Of a stretch of 64,000 nucleotides of DNA, positions 1-7,617 are shown in pieces (positions within the stretch are counted from its first letter, which is position 1; each line of letters starts with the position of its first letter). Source of the DNA: Thalassobellus sediminis (GTDB taxonomy: Bacteria > Bacteroidota > Bacteroidia > Flavobacteriales > Flavobacteriaceae). The notes beneath the pieces were generated by a model, which was not told the origin of the DNA, made no database searches, and worked only from the letters and a program-made list of their open reading frames with translations. Both the position numbers and the translations under genes were made by a program. The stretch lies in assembly GCF_044386045.1 (NCBI RefSeq), contig NZ_JBISCD010000040.1:1488001-1552000 (forward strand), read 5' to 3'.

Positions 1-371
1 GCTTCAGTTAAATTACTAAGCGCTTTTTGTAATTTATCATTATACTCACTTTCCTGCATTAAAAACTCAGGGCTTTCGTTAGTATACATTTTAGGTTTGG
101 TTTGCTGGTGCTTTAAGACTACCTTTTGGTGGGCAACCTCATTTAGCATTAAATTATTAGCTGTAGTAAAAACAAAACTCTTTGCTTTATCTGGTGAAAT
201 TTTAGCGCAGTTTTGCCATAACTTAACAAAAGCTTCCTGTACCTTGTCCTTCGGGTTTAATAAATCACCAAACTTATAATATAAAAAGTTATGTAAATCT
301 TTAGAGTATTTATTAAATATTGCAGAAAATATATGTTCCTTGCAAATATTTTCATGTAGTTGTTTCCCCAT
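1..371 (-). CDS. ECF-type RNA polymerase sigma factor (3' part off the window)
   Basis: Reading leftward from an ATG at 371 there is an open frame to the window edge (123 codons seen). The product starts MGKQLHENIC and resembles sigma-70 region 2: a helical stretch at about residues 10-85 with KDKVQEAFVKLWQN, the usual DxxQEvFlklW pattern of the core-binding helix, followed by KSFVFTTANNLMLNE, the region 2.3-2.4 type. The segment at about 110-123 would be the beginning of region 4. ECF sigma factors redirect RNA polymerase to small regulons, often for envelope functions. It is divergent from the large lipoprotein at 486. No anti-sigma gene is visible on this side. The family is clear from the motif; the target regulon is unknown. 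Confidence 0.8.
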   Translation of the reverse strand, partial: MGKQLHENICKEHIFSAIFNKYSKDLHNFLYYKFGDLLNPKDKVQEAFVKLWQNCAKISPDKAKSFVFTTANNLMLNEVAHQKVVLKHQQTKPKMYTNESPEFLMQESEYNDKLQKALSNLTE

Positions 372-485
372 TATTATTGGTAGTTGGTGGCACTAAAATA
401 AAAAAAAAGGAGATACAGGGTAGGAATTTTTAAAGTTATCCTGTTTTATATTCAAAAAGCTATGTTTAACCCAAATTCAAAAATC

Positions 486-2237
486 ATGAAAATTAAATTA
501 AAAACATTATTGCTATTACCTTTTTTTGCCCTTTTAATATTTACTTCGTGTCAAGATGAAGTAACAGATATCTCAGTTCCTGAAGAAGCAGAAGCTCTCA
601 CTGCAACTTCAGAACTTACATCTTTAATGACTTCTACTGCTAAGTTAGATGGATCTAAAGATAATATTATTGATAAAGCAAGTTGCTTATCTATAGAGTT
701 GCCAGTTACGGTTATTGTAAATGGTCTTGAAATTACAGTTGATTCTGAAGAAGATTATAAGGTTATTAAAGCCATATTTGATGAGTTTGAAAATGATGAT
801 GATATTTTAGAAATTGTATTTCCTATTACTATTATTACATCAGAATTTGAAGAGTTTATTTTAGAAAACCGTCAAGCGCTACAAGAGTTAATTCAAGATT
901 GTGTTGGTGAAAATGAAGAAGATGATGATATTGAATGTATTGATTTTAAATATCCATTAGCATTTTCTGTATACGATACAGCCTTTGAAGTTATAGATGT
1001 TGTTAATGTTGAAAATGACAGAGCATTACATCGTTTCTTAAAACGTGTTAGAAGTTCAGAGTTTTTAGCAAGTCTTAACTTTCCTATAAATATGGTTTTA
1101 GCCGATGGTTCTGAAATTGTTGTAACCAATAATGAAGAATTACAACGTGTTATTAAAGAAGCAAAAGATGCTTGTGATGAAGATGATGATAATGACTATC
1201 ATGATAACGATTTTGATAAAGAGCGTTTAGATAATTTATTGATGACTTGCCCTTGGGTTGTTCATGAATTTGAAAGAAATCAAGATAATTTAATAGAACA
1301 GTATAATGAGTATGCCATTCAATTTAAAGCTGATAATGTTGTAAAAATGCGTGCTAGAGGAGGCGATATGTTAACAGGTACTTGGTCTACACGTGTAACA
1401 GATAATGGAGCTTTAATAAACTTAGAGTTCAATAATTTAGCAGACTTTACTTTAGAATGGTTTGTATATGATTTAGGACCTGGTAGAATAAAGTTATACC
1501 AAGCAGGAGGGAACAGAATTATTTTAAAGAAAAATTGTGAAGTAGTTATTGATATTACTAAACAAAGAATAGAAAACTATTTACAAGAATGTTTCTGGAG
1601 AGTATCTCGTTTAAATGTAAACGGAACAGATAATGAAAAAGATTATATTGGTACACCACTTAAATTTTTAGAAAATAACGTTGTAAAACTTAGAGTTAAT
1701 GGAGAGTTGGTAGCAGGAACTTATGAAATTGGTGTTAGAAACACTGGTTTTATTTTACAAGTTAATTTAGAAGGACGACCAAATTTAAATCTAGAATGGT
1801 TAATTACTTTCTTGGAGTCAGGTTTAATTAAGCTTGAAAATGCTAACAACAAAATGGTTTTAAAAAGACATTGTCCAGATGCCGATAACGATTTAACCTT
1901 TGTTGATAGTGTTTTAATTAATGGTGAGTGGGAAGTTGCTGCTTATCATGTAAATGGAGAAAATAAACCAGAAGAATTTTATATGTACACTTTAAACTTT
2001 ATGGAATCTGGACGCGCTAAAGTTACCGATCCTAATGATGGCATTTTCAGTGGTTCTTGGTTAGCATATAGAAATGAAGGTTTATACCTAGGAATGTTTT
2101 TCGGAAATAATGCACCGTTTGATGACTTAAATCATAGATGGAAAATTAAAGAAATTACTCAAAATAGAATAGAGTTGAAAGACTATAGTTCTACTGGAGC
2201 AATAGAACGTATTTTAGTTCTTGAAAAGAAAGTATAA
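486..2237 (+). CDS. large modular surface lipoprotein, tandem repeats
   Basis: Predicted lipoprotein of 583 residues. The ATG at 486 is preferred over an in-frame ATG at 462 because it starts a clean signal peptide (MKIKLKTLLLLPFF) ending in a lipobox, FTSC. The body has two parts. First come four tandem units of about 50 residues that each begin with a [LFY]P[ILV] strand (LPVTVIVNG, FPITIITSE, YPLAFSVYD, FPINMVLAD) and end in a helix, separated by very acidic linkers (EDDD, DEDDDNDYHD). Then come three lipocalin-like beta modules whose boundaries are marked by Cys, with shared strands such as NNVVKLRVNG and SGLIKLENA. The cell-surface role, partner and ligand are unknown. It is divergent from an ECF sigma factor, which may or may not control it. 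Confidence 0.8.
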   Translation: MKIKLKTLLLLPFFALLIFTSCQDEVTDISVPEEAEALTATSELTSLMTSTAKLDGSKDNIIDKASCLSIELPVTVIVNGLEITVDSEEDYKVIKAIFDEFENDDDILEIVFPITIITSEFEEFILENRQALQELIQDCVGENEEDDDIECIDFKYPLAFSVYDTAFEVIDVVNVENDRALHRFLKRVRSSEFLASLNFPINMVLADGSEIVVTNNEELQRVIKEAKDACDEDDDNDYHDNDFDKERLDNLLMTCPWVVHEFERNQDNLIEQYNEYAIQFKADNVVKMRARGGDMLTGTWSTRVTDNGALINLEFNNLADFTLEWFVYDLGPGRIKLYQAGGNRIILKKNCEVVIDITKQRIENYLQECFWRVSRLNVNGTDNEKDYIGTPLKFLENNVVKLRVNGELVAGTYEIGVRNTGFILQVNLEGRPNLNLEWLITFLESGLIKLENANNKMVLKRHCPDADNDLTFVDSVLINGEWEVAAYHVNGENKPEEFYMYTLNFMESGRAKVTDPNDGIFSGSWLAYRNEGLYLGMFFGNNAPFDDLNHRWKIKEITQNRIELKDYSSTGAIERILVLEKKV

Positions 2238-2310
2238 TATGTTTTGGTAAAAAAGGAACCCCTTATCTTTTCGGTTTGTTAGGTTAATTTATAAGTTAAG
2301 TTTCCTTTAT

Positions 2311-2347
2311 AAAGGTTGTCAATTTTATTTGGCAACCTTTTTTTTTA
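2311..2347 (+). terminator. rho-independent terminator after the lipoprotein gene
   Basis: Perfect 8-bp stem AAAGGTTG (2311-2318) with CAACCTTT (2333-2340), followed by a run of T. It sits about 75 bp after the lipoprotein stop. Confidence 0.8.
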
Positions 2348-2360
2348 TAAATATATTTTA

Positions 2361-2465
2361 GGCGTTACCTTTATCCTGAATTAATTTCAGGATAAAGGTC
2401 GGGCTTTCACTACTCGCTTCCTCCTATCGTCGGCGAGCTCAAACAGACCGTTCAATCCTTAACGC
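2361..2465 (-). repeat. GCGTTA...AACGC interspersed repeat, copy A
   Basis: On the minus strand it runs from GCGTTAAGGATTGAACGG to GGTAACGCC. It shares the ends and an internal AAAGCCCGACC block with copies at 30442, 50356 and 58086. It also shares a long block (GAGCTCGCCGACGATAGG, then AAGCGAGTAGTG) with copy 58086. The distal part is a perfect 14-bp hairpin, ACCTTTATCCTGAA (2367-2380) with TTCAGGATAAAGGT (2386-2399). There is no coding potential. The 372-bp gap before ffh holds only the terminator, this repeat and the ffh promoter. Confidence 0.85.
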
Positions 2466-2537
2466 AAAAAAAACAAGCAAACAAAAAACAATCATTTTTT
2501 TTATAAAAACCAACTTTATTAATACATAGCAAATCAT

Positions 2538-2545
2538 TAACTTTG
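2538..2545 (+). promoter_or_regulatory. probable -7 box of the ffh promoter
   Basis: TAACTTTG matches the Bacteroidota TAnnTTTG box and lies 64 bp before the ffh ATG, implying a leader of roughly 60 nt. No convincing -33 TTG was seen. Confidence 0.5.
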
Positions 2546-2609
2546 CAACTTCATTTTTAATCATAAAGCAGATTATTAATACCACACTGCTTACAGAATA
2601 TATAAACCT

Positions 2610-3938
2610 ATGTTTAATAATTTAAGCGATAAATTAGATAAAGCCTTACACGTTCTTAAAGGACACGGAAGTATTACAGAAGTAAACGTTGCCGAAACTT
2701 TAAAAGAAGTAAGACGCGCTTTACTAGATGCCGATGTTAACTTTAAAATAGCAAAAGAGTTTACTACCAGAGTTAAAGAAAAAGCTCTTGGGCAAGATGT
2801 TTTAACAACATTACAACCAGGGCAATTAATGGTTAAAATAGTTAAAGACGAGTTAACCGAACTTATGGGAGGCGATGCCGAAGGGCTTAACCTTTCTGGT
2901 ACACCAAGCGTTATTTTAATGTCGGGTTTACAAGGTTCTGGTAAAACAACCTTTTCTGGTAAGCTAGCTAATTACCTTAAAAATAAAAAAACAAAGAAAC
3001 CTTTATTAGTAGCCTGTGATGTATATCGTCCTGCAGCAATAGACCAATTACATGTAGTTGGAGATCAAATTGGTGTGGAGGTTTTTAGCGATAAAGGAAA
3101 TAACGATCCTGTTGCTATTTCTAAAGCAGGTATTGCCCATGCAAAAGCAAACGGATTTAATGTCGTTATTATAGATACCGCTGGTCGTTTAGCTGTAGAT
3201 GAGGCGATGATGACCGAAATATCTAATATTCATAATGCTATTAAACCACAAGAAACTTTGTTTGTTGTAGATTCTATGACTGGGCAAGATGCTGTAAATA
3301 CAGCAAAAGCCTTTAACGATGTCTTGAATTTTGATGGTGTTATTCTAACCAAATTAGATGGTGATACTCGTGGTGGAGCTGCTATTTCTATTAAATCTGT
3401 AGTAAATAAACCAATTAAGTTTATTGGTACAGGTGAGAAAATGGAAGCTATTGATGTGTTCTATCCATCTCGTATGGCAGATCGTATCTTAGGTATGGGA
3501 GATGTGGTGTCGTTAGTAGAACGTGCTCAAGAACAGTTTGATGAGGTAGAAGCTCGTAAGTTGCAAAAGAAGATTGCTAAAAACCAATTTGGGTTTGACG
3601 ATTTCTTAAAGCAAATTCAGCAGATTAAGAAAATGGGGAACATGAAAGACCTTATGGGCATGATTCCTGGTGCTGGAAAAATGATGAAAGATGTTGATAT
3701 TGACGATGATGCTTTTAAAGGTATTGAAGCTATCATTCACTCTATGACGCCTAAAGAAAGAACGAACCCCTCAATAATAAATGCAAGTAGAAAAATTAGA
3801 ATAGGAAAAGGTTCAGGAACGTCTGTTCAGCAAGTAAATCAGCTTTTAAAACAGTTTAACCAAATGAGCAAAATGATGAAGATGATGCAAGGTGGTGGCG
3901 GTAAAAAGATGATGCAGATGATGAAGAATATGAAGTGA
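2610..3938 (+). CDS. ffh: signal recognition particle protein Ffh (SRP54)
   Basis: GTPase subunit of the signal recognition particle. It binds signal peptides of nascent inner-membrane proteins and 4.5S RNA and docks with FtsY. At 442 residues it has the full family length. The N-terminal helical bundle covers about 1-85. The G domain shows the P-loop GLQGSGKT (106-113), DVYRPAA, DTAGR (189-193) and TKLDGDTRGG (247-256). The methionine-rich M domain follows from about 320 and ends in MSKMMKMMQGGGGKKMM. It begins with MFNNLSDKLDKAL, typical of Ffh. No 4.5S RNA gene was recognised nearby. It is followed by an inserted-looking four-helix-bundle gene and then folD. Confidence 0.98.
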   Translation: MFNNLSDKLDKALHVLKGHGSITEVNVAETLKEVRRALLDADVNFKIAKEFTTRVKEKALGQDVLTTLQPGQLMVKIVKDELTELMGGDAEGLNLSGTPSVILMSGLQGSGKTTFSGKLANYLKNKKTKKPLLVACDVYRPAAIDQLHVVGDQIGVEVFSDKGNNDPVAISKAGIAHAKANGFNVVIIDTAGRLAVDEAMMTEISNIHNAIKPQETLFVVDSMTGQDAVNTAKAFNDVLNFDGVILTKLDGDTRGGAAISIKSVVNKPIKFIGTGEKMEAIDVFYPSRMADRILGMGDVVSLVERAQEQFDEVEARKLQKKIAKNQFGFDDFLKQIQQIKKMGNMKDLMGMIPGAGKMMKDVDIDDDAFKGIEAIIHSMTPKERTNPSIINASRKIRIGKGSGTSVQQVNQLLKQFNQMSKMMKMMQGGGGKKMMQMMKNMK

Positions 3939-3942
3939 TTTA

Positions 3943-3967
3943 GTTTACAGTCTCAGTTTTCAGTTTA
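3943..3967 (+). repeat. CAGT-rich island, left flank of the four-helix-bundle gene
   Basis: Directly after the ffh stop the sequence reads GTTTACAGTCTCAGTTTTCA and so on, a run of degenerate CAGT/CTCAGT words. The complementary ACTG orientation appears just after the next gene (4367-4391), so the gene between them lies inside an imperfect inverted repeat. Confidence 0.6.
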
Positions 3968-3985
3968 AACAGAAAAAGAAACTTT

Positions 3986-4363
3986 ATGGATTTCAAAAAA
4001 TTATTAGCTTATCAAAAATCTTTTGAATTAGCTATGTTGATTTTTGAAATCTCTAAATCTTTTCCAAAAGAGGAAACATATTCATTAACAGATCAAATTA
4101 GAAGAAGTTCACGATCAGTATGTGCAAACATATCAGAAGCTTATAGAAAAAGAAGATACCCAAAGCATTTTATAAGTAAACTTACTGATGCTGATGGTGA
4201 AAATTCAGAAACTAATACATGGTTAGAATTTGCTTTAGCCTGTAATTACATAGATAAAGAAAAACATTTAAAGTTAACCCAGCTAGGTGTTGAAATTGGG
4301 AAACTTATAAATTATATGATTAATAATCCAAGCAAGTTCGGGGTTAACACAGGAAACGAGTAA
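3986..4363 (+). CDS. four-helix-bundle protein (23S rRNA intervening-sequence type)
   Basis: Short helical protein of 125 residues of the four-helix-bundle family found in 23S rRNA intervening sequences and as scattered copies in Bacteroidota chromosomes. Diagnostic features are the N-terminal DFKKLLAYQKSFELA (usual F..L.vWqka..La), then YSLTDQIRRSSRSVCANISEAY (the QirRs..Si..NIaEg pattern), and the ending YMINNPSKFG. The molecular role of the family is not firmly established. The gene breaks up the ffh-folD interval and is bracketed by CAGT-rich islands in opposite orientations, as expected of a small mobile cassette. It does not look operonic by function with either neighbour. Confidence 0.88.
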   Translation: MDFKKLLAYQKSFELAMLIFEISKSFPKEETYSLTDQIRRSSRSVCANISEAYRKRRYPKHFISKLTDADGENSETNTWLEFALACNYIDKEKHLKLTQLGVEIGKLINYMINNPSKFGVNTGNE

Positions 4364-4366
4364 ACA

Positions 4367-4391
4367 AACTGTGACTGCGACTGCAACTGAA
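4367..4391 (+). repeat. ACTG-rich island, right flank of the four-helix-bundle gene
   Basis: AACTGTGACTGCGACTGCAA and the following ACTGAAC are degenerate ACTG words, the complement of the CAGT words at 3943-3967. A similar island lies at 58044-58084. Confidence 0.6.
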
Positions 4392-4402
4392 CACTATTTT
4401 TT

Positions 4403-5281
4403 ATGACAATTTTAGACGGTAAAAAAGTAAGTAACGATATAAAAGATGAAATCGCTGAGCATGTTAAGGCAATGGTTTCTAAAGGAGAAAAAGTACCACA
4501 TCTTGCAGCTGTTTTAGTAGGTACAGATGGTGCAAGTATGACCTATGTGAATGCTAAAGTAAAAGCTTGTGAGCGTATTGGCTTTAATTCTACACTTATA
4601 GATTTACCAGATTATACTAGTGAAGAAGAATTATTAGCTAAAATAAATGACCTAAATAATAATGATGATATTGATGGATTTATAGTGCAATTACCTTTAC
4701 CAGATCATATTGATGAACAAAAGGTTTTAATGGCAGTAGATCCAGATAAAGATGTTGATGGGTTTCATCCAACAAATGTTGGAAAAATGGCTTTAGATTT
4801 ACCAACCTTTTTACCTGCAACACCTTACGGAATTCTTGAGCTGTTAGAAAGGTATCAAGTAGAGACTTCTGGTAAAAATGTAGTTGTCATGGGAAGAAGC
4901 CATATTGTTGGTCGCCCAATGAGTATTTTAATGAGTCAGAAAAGGCAAGCGGGAGATGCTACAGTAACCGTAGTTCATAGTCGTTCTAAAAATTTAAACG
5001 ACATTACTAAGCAAGCAGATATTATAGTAGCTGCTATTGGTATTTCTGAGTTTTTAACTGGAGATATGGTTAAAGAAGATGTTGTTATTATTGATGTTGG
5101 TATTACACGTGTTCCAGATGCTACCAAGAAAAACGGATACAGATTAGCTGGCGATGTAGAATTTGAAAGTGTAAGTAAAAAAGCGAGTTATATAACACCT
5201 GTTCCTGGTGGTGTGGGGCCAATGACAATTGCTATGCTACTTAAAAACACGTTACTTGCTAGAGAAAGAAATTTGAAATAA
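4403..5281 (+). CDS. folD: bifunctional methylene-THF dehydrogenase/cyclohydrolase FolD
   Basis: Interconverts 5,10-methylene-THF and 10-formyl-THF in cytosolic one-carbon metabolism, supplying purine and formyl-Met synthesis. At 292 residues it has the normal family length. Family signatures are visible: YVNAKVKACERIGF with the catalytic Tyr48 and Lys52, DGFIVQLPLPDHID, DKDVDGFHPTNVG, PATPYGILELL, the NADP-binding loop VVVMGRSHIVGRPM, and the C-terminal PVPGGVGPMTIAML. Transcription ends at a strong hairpin at 5302-5341 shared with the convergent rluF. Confidence 0.98.
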   Translation: MTILDGKKVSNDIKDEIAEHVKAMVSKGEKVPHLAAVLVGTDGASMTYVNAKVKACERIGFNSTLIDLPDYTSEEELLAKINDLNNNDDIDGFIVQLPLPDHIDEQKVLMAVDPDKDVDGFHPTNVGKMALDLPTFLPATPYGILELLERYQVETSGKNVVVMGRSHIVGRPMSILMSQKRQAGDATVTVVHSRSKNLNDITKQADIIVAAIGISEFLTGDMVKEDVVIIDVGITRVPDATKKNGYRLAGDVEFESVSKKASYITPVPGGVGPMTIAMLLKNTLLARERNLK

Positions 5282-5301
5282 AATATTAAATATAGCTTAG
5301 C

Positions 5302-5341
5302 AAAAACGCCTTATAAATTTTAATTTATAAGGCGTTTTTTT
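5302..5341. terminator. bidirectional terminator between folD and rluF
   Basis: An 18-bp stem, AAAAACGCCTTATAAATT with AATTTATAAGGCGTTTTT and a TT loop, has A-runs and T-runs on both sides. It can therefore terminate both convergent genes. Confidence 0.85.
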
Positions 5342-5359
5342 ATGCTTTTTGTAAATGTA

Positions 5360-6127
5360 TTAAAAGCGTTTTTTGCTTTTTTTAGGTAAACTAGCTTTGT
5401 ATTCTTTAGTAGAATCTTCTAAAAGTTTATTTAATTCTAAGAACTCTTCTTTAGTAAGTTCTCTGTATTCCCCAACAGGAACATCTAAATTAATATTCAT
5501 AATACGAACCCGTTTAAGCGTTTCAACTTCATACGTTAAGTATTCGCACATACGTCTAATTTGCCTATTTAATCCTTGAGTTAAAATAATACTGAAGGTA
5601 TGTGAGTTTATCTTTTTAACAGCGCATTTATTAGTTGTTTTCTTTAACTCTTCTAGTAAAATACCATTGCGCATACGCTCTAAAAAAGTTTGAGAAATAG
5701 GTTTGTCTACTGTTACAATATATTCTTTTTCATGGTTATTACTAGCTCGAAGAATTTTGTTTACAATATCGCCATCATCTGTTAAAAGAATTAAGCCTTC
5801 ACTTGGTTTATCTAATCTACCAATAGGAAAAATACGTTTATGGTAGTTTATAAAATCAATGATATTGTCTTTTTCAACACCGGTATCGGTTGTACAAACA
5901 ATGCCAACAGGTTTATTAAACGCTAAATAAACAAAAGCTTCTTTTTTGTTTGCTATTTCTACACCATCAACATGCACGACATCATTAGGCGCTATCTTTG
6001 TACCTTTTTCAGGTATCACACCATTAATGGTAACACTTCCTGCTTCAATAAGTTTATCGGCTTCTCTACGTGAGCAATAACCAACTTCACTTAAAAATTT
6101 ATTGATGCGTTTTAGTTGTTCTTCCAT
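5360..6127 (-). CDS. rluF: 23S rRNA pseudouridine synthase, RluF type
   Basis: Pseudouridine synthase of the RsuA/RluB/E/F branch, modifying 23S rRNA (position 2604 for RluF). It has an N-terminal S4 RNA-binding domain (about 4-50: RINKFLSEVGYCSRREADKLIEAG). The catalytic block is PIGRLDKPSEGL with Asp106, and the RsuA-family motif GLNRQIRRMCEYL follows. The tail is basic (PKKSKKRF). The start is set at the ATG at 6127 rather than the upstream 6142 because a TACTTTTG -7 box occupies 6132-6139 and would lie inside the longer reading frame. That leaves only 4 nt between box and start. The rluF assignment within the branch is likely but rests on overall look. Confidence 0.9.
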   Translation of the reverse strand: MEEQLKRINKFLSEVGYCSRREADKLIEAGSVTINGVIPEKGTKIAPNDVVHVDGVEIANKKEAFVYLAFNKPVGIVCTTDTGVEKDNIIDFINYHKRIFPIGRLDKPSEGLILLTDDGDIVNKILRASNNHEKEYIVTVDKPISQTFLERMRNGILLEELKKTTNKCAVKKINSHTFSIILTQGLNRQIRRMCEYLTYEVETLKRVRIMNINLDVPVGEYRELTKEEFLELNKLLEDSTKEYKASLPKKSKKRF

Positions 6128-6131
6128 AGGG

Positions 6132-6139
6132 CAAAAGTA
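6132..6139 (-). promoter_or_regulatory. -7 box of rluF, 4 nt before the ATG
   Basis: Minus-strand TACTTTTG followed by CCCT and the ATG. This predicts a leaderless or nearly leaderless transcript and settles the rluF start. Confidence 0.6.
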
Positions 6140-6146
6140 CAATATT

Positions 6147-6974
6147 TTATGCCTTTAAAAAGTCTAAAATATGATTGTAAACCTTTTCAGATTTTAAACC
6201 ATGTCCAAAACCAATGGTTCTTATAAGTTCAGAATTTTTGTAGTGTTTAGAATAGTCTAAAGCATCTCGATATGAAATGATTCTATCTTTTTTGTCGTGA
6301 ATAATAAGTCCTTTTGCTCGAATGTTTTTTGTGAAATTCGAAACAGAAAAGTATTCCGGTAATTGTCCAAAATGTTTCAAATAATAAGCATTCATTGCTT
6401 TTGAAACCTTTTTGTTATAAGCCATTATATTAATATAGTTATTAACCAATCCGCGAAAGTTAGAAGGTGCTCCTAACGATATTAGTTTATTTGTAGTTAA
6501 CGAACTGTATTTGTTTAATGAAATAGCAGCAGCAGTACCACCAATAGAATGCCCTATGATAATGTCTGTATCAAATTTTTTAGCAACCAGATGTATACAT
6601 TCAGAATATAAAACGGCATTAAATATTTTACTGCCCGAATTACCATGTGCTGGTGCATCAATAGCAATTATGTTGTAATCGTGTTTTTTTAATAGATCGA
6701 TTAAGTCTTTCCATCTATAAGCATTACTTTCCCAACCATGAGCTAATAATACAGTATCTTTTTTTCCGCTCCAGCGATACGTTTTTATAGAAAAATCTTT
6801 ATAAGTTATATCTTCTTGAACAGCCGATTTAAGGTAGCTTGCTTCTTCTTCACTTATTTTACCTTTCGTGGGTGTCGAAAATATTTTAACAGCCAGTTTT
6901 GCAGCATATTTAGATGAAAAATAACTTGTAAAGTTTATGGTATGTCCTATGATTTTAGGAATATATTTACTCAT
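6147..6974 (-). CDS. alpha/beta hydrolase
   Basis: Serine hydrolase of the alpha/beta fold, 275 residues, substrate unknown. Seen are the oxyanion segment LLAHGWESNAYRW (about 77-89), a strand IIAIDAPAHGNS, the nucleophile elbow GHSIGG (141-146, Ser143), an acidic residue around 230 in IIHDKKDRI, and the catalytic His near the end (IGFGHGLKSE, His258). These form a complete triad. No signal peptide is obvious. It ends 20 bp before rluF starts, but rluF appears to have its own promoter. Confidence 0.85.
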   Translation of the reverse strand: MSKYIPKIIGHTINFTSYFSSKYAAKLAVKIFSTPTKGKISEEEASYLKSAVQEDITYKDFSIKTYRWSGKKDTVLLAHGWESNAYRWKDLIDLLKKHDYNIIAIDAPAHGNSGSKIFNAVLYSECIHLVAKKFDTDIIIGHSIGGTAAAISLNKYSSLTTNKLISLGAPSNFRGLVNNYINIMAYNKKVSKAMNAYYLKHFGQLPEYFSVSNFTKNIRAKGLIIHDKKDRIISYRDALDYSKHYKNSELIRTIGFGHGLKSEKVYNHILDFLKA

Positions 6975-7016
6975 TTAGATGATTTGTATTTACAATGAAT
7001 TTTTAAGAGTCGTATT

Positions 7017-7571
7017 TTAATTCCAGTTCAAGAAAAAATATTTGATTTTAGCATCATCTGGAATATGCATAGCTTCAACCTTTAAATTCATATCAAATCT
7101 AAGATTAGCAGGAAGTTCTTTTTTGTCTATTACAAAACTAGCATTTAGTTCATTAACAGTTACAAGAACAGAGTTTATTAAGTTGCTAATTTTTGAAATT
7201 TTATATGCGCTAGATATATCTTTAAAGGTGCTTAATGTAGATATGTTTTTAGACGTTTTATAACGCGGATCTATAACTTGAATGTTTTCAATTACCGATG
7301 TAGAATCTAAAGTTTGTTTTGGAGTAAGGATTAATAGCTTTTTACCACCTTTCTCAAAGATGTCTATATTATTTCTGTTTCCAGTAAACTCATCACCACT
7401 AATAAATTTTACAATAGAATCGTTGCTGAAAATAGTTTTTAAATCTTTTATTTGTGTAGAATCTGTTAAGGAACCAATATGTTGTTTGCTAATTTCAAAT
7501 GGGTTTTGTTCTTGGTTACAACTAGCTAATAATAGGGTAATGGCTAAAAAGCCTAAAAATGAATGACGCAT
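7017..7571 (-). CDS. small lipoprotein of unknown function
   Basis: 184 residues with a signal peptide and lipobox at the start (MRHSFLGFLAITLLLASCNQ), so probably lipid-anchored in the envelope. The rest is a mixed alpha/beta sequence without a motif I recognise. It contains regularly spaced hydrophobic strands and ends in IKYFFLNWN. It lies between the alpha/beta hydrolase and the HerA-like ATPase, all on the minus strand. No function is assigned. Confidence 0.75.
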   Translation of the reverse strand: MRHSFLGFLAITLLLASCNQEQNPFEISKQHIGSLTDSTQIKDLKTIFSNDSIVKFISGDEFTGNRNNIDIFEKGGKKLLILTPKQTLDSTSVIENIQVIDPRYKTSKNISTLSTFKDISSAYKISKISNLINSVLVTVNELNASFVIDKKELPANLRFDMNLKVEAMHIPDDAKIKYFFLNWN

Positions 7572-7617
7572 TAAATGGGGTTTGTTTATCTTGTTAATTA
7601 AATGTCGTGTTGCCGAC

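Noticed and set aside
893..1129. Minus-strand frame inside the large lipoprotein gene
   Set aside because: Ser/Thr-rich shadow of the acidic repeats on the other strand.
2511..2609. 4.5S RNA gene next to ffh
   Set aside because: No GGAA/AGCA-type SRP RNA hairpin could be seen in the gap.
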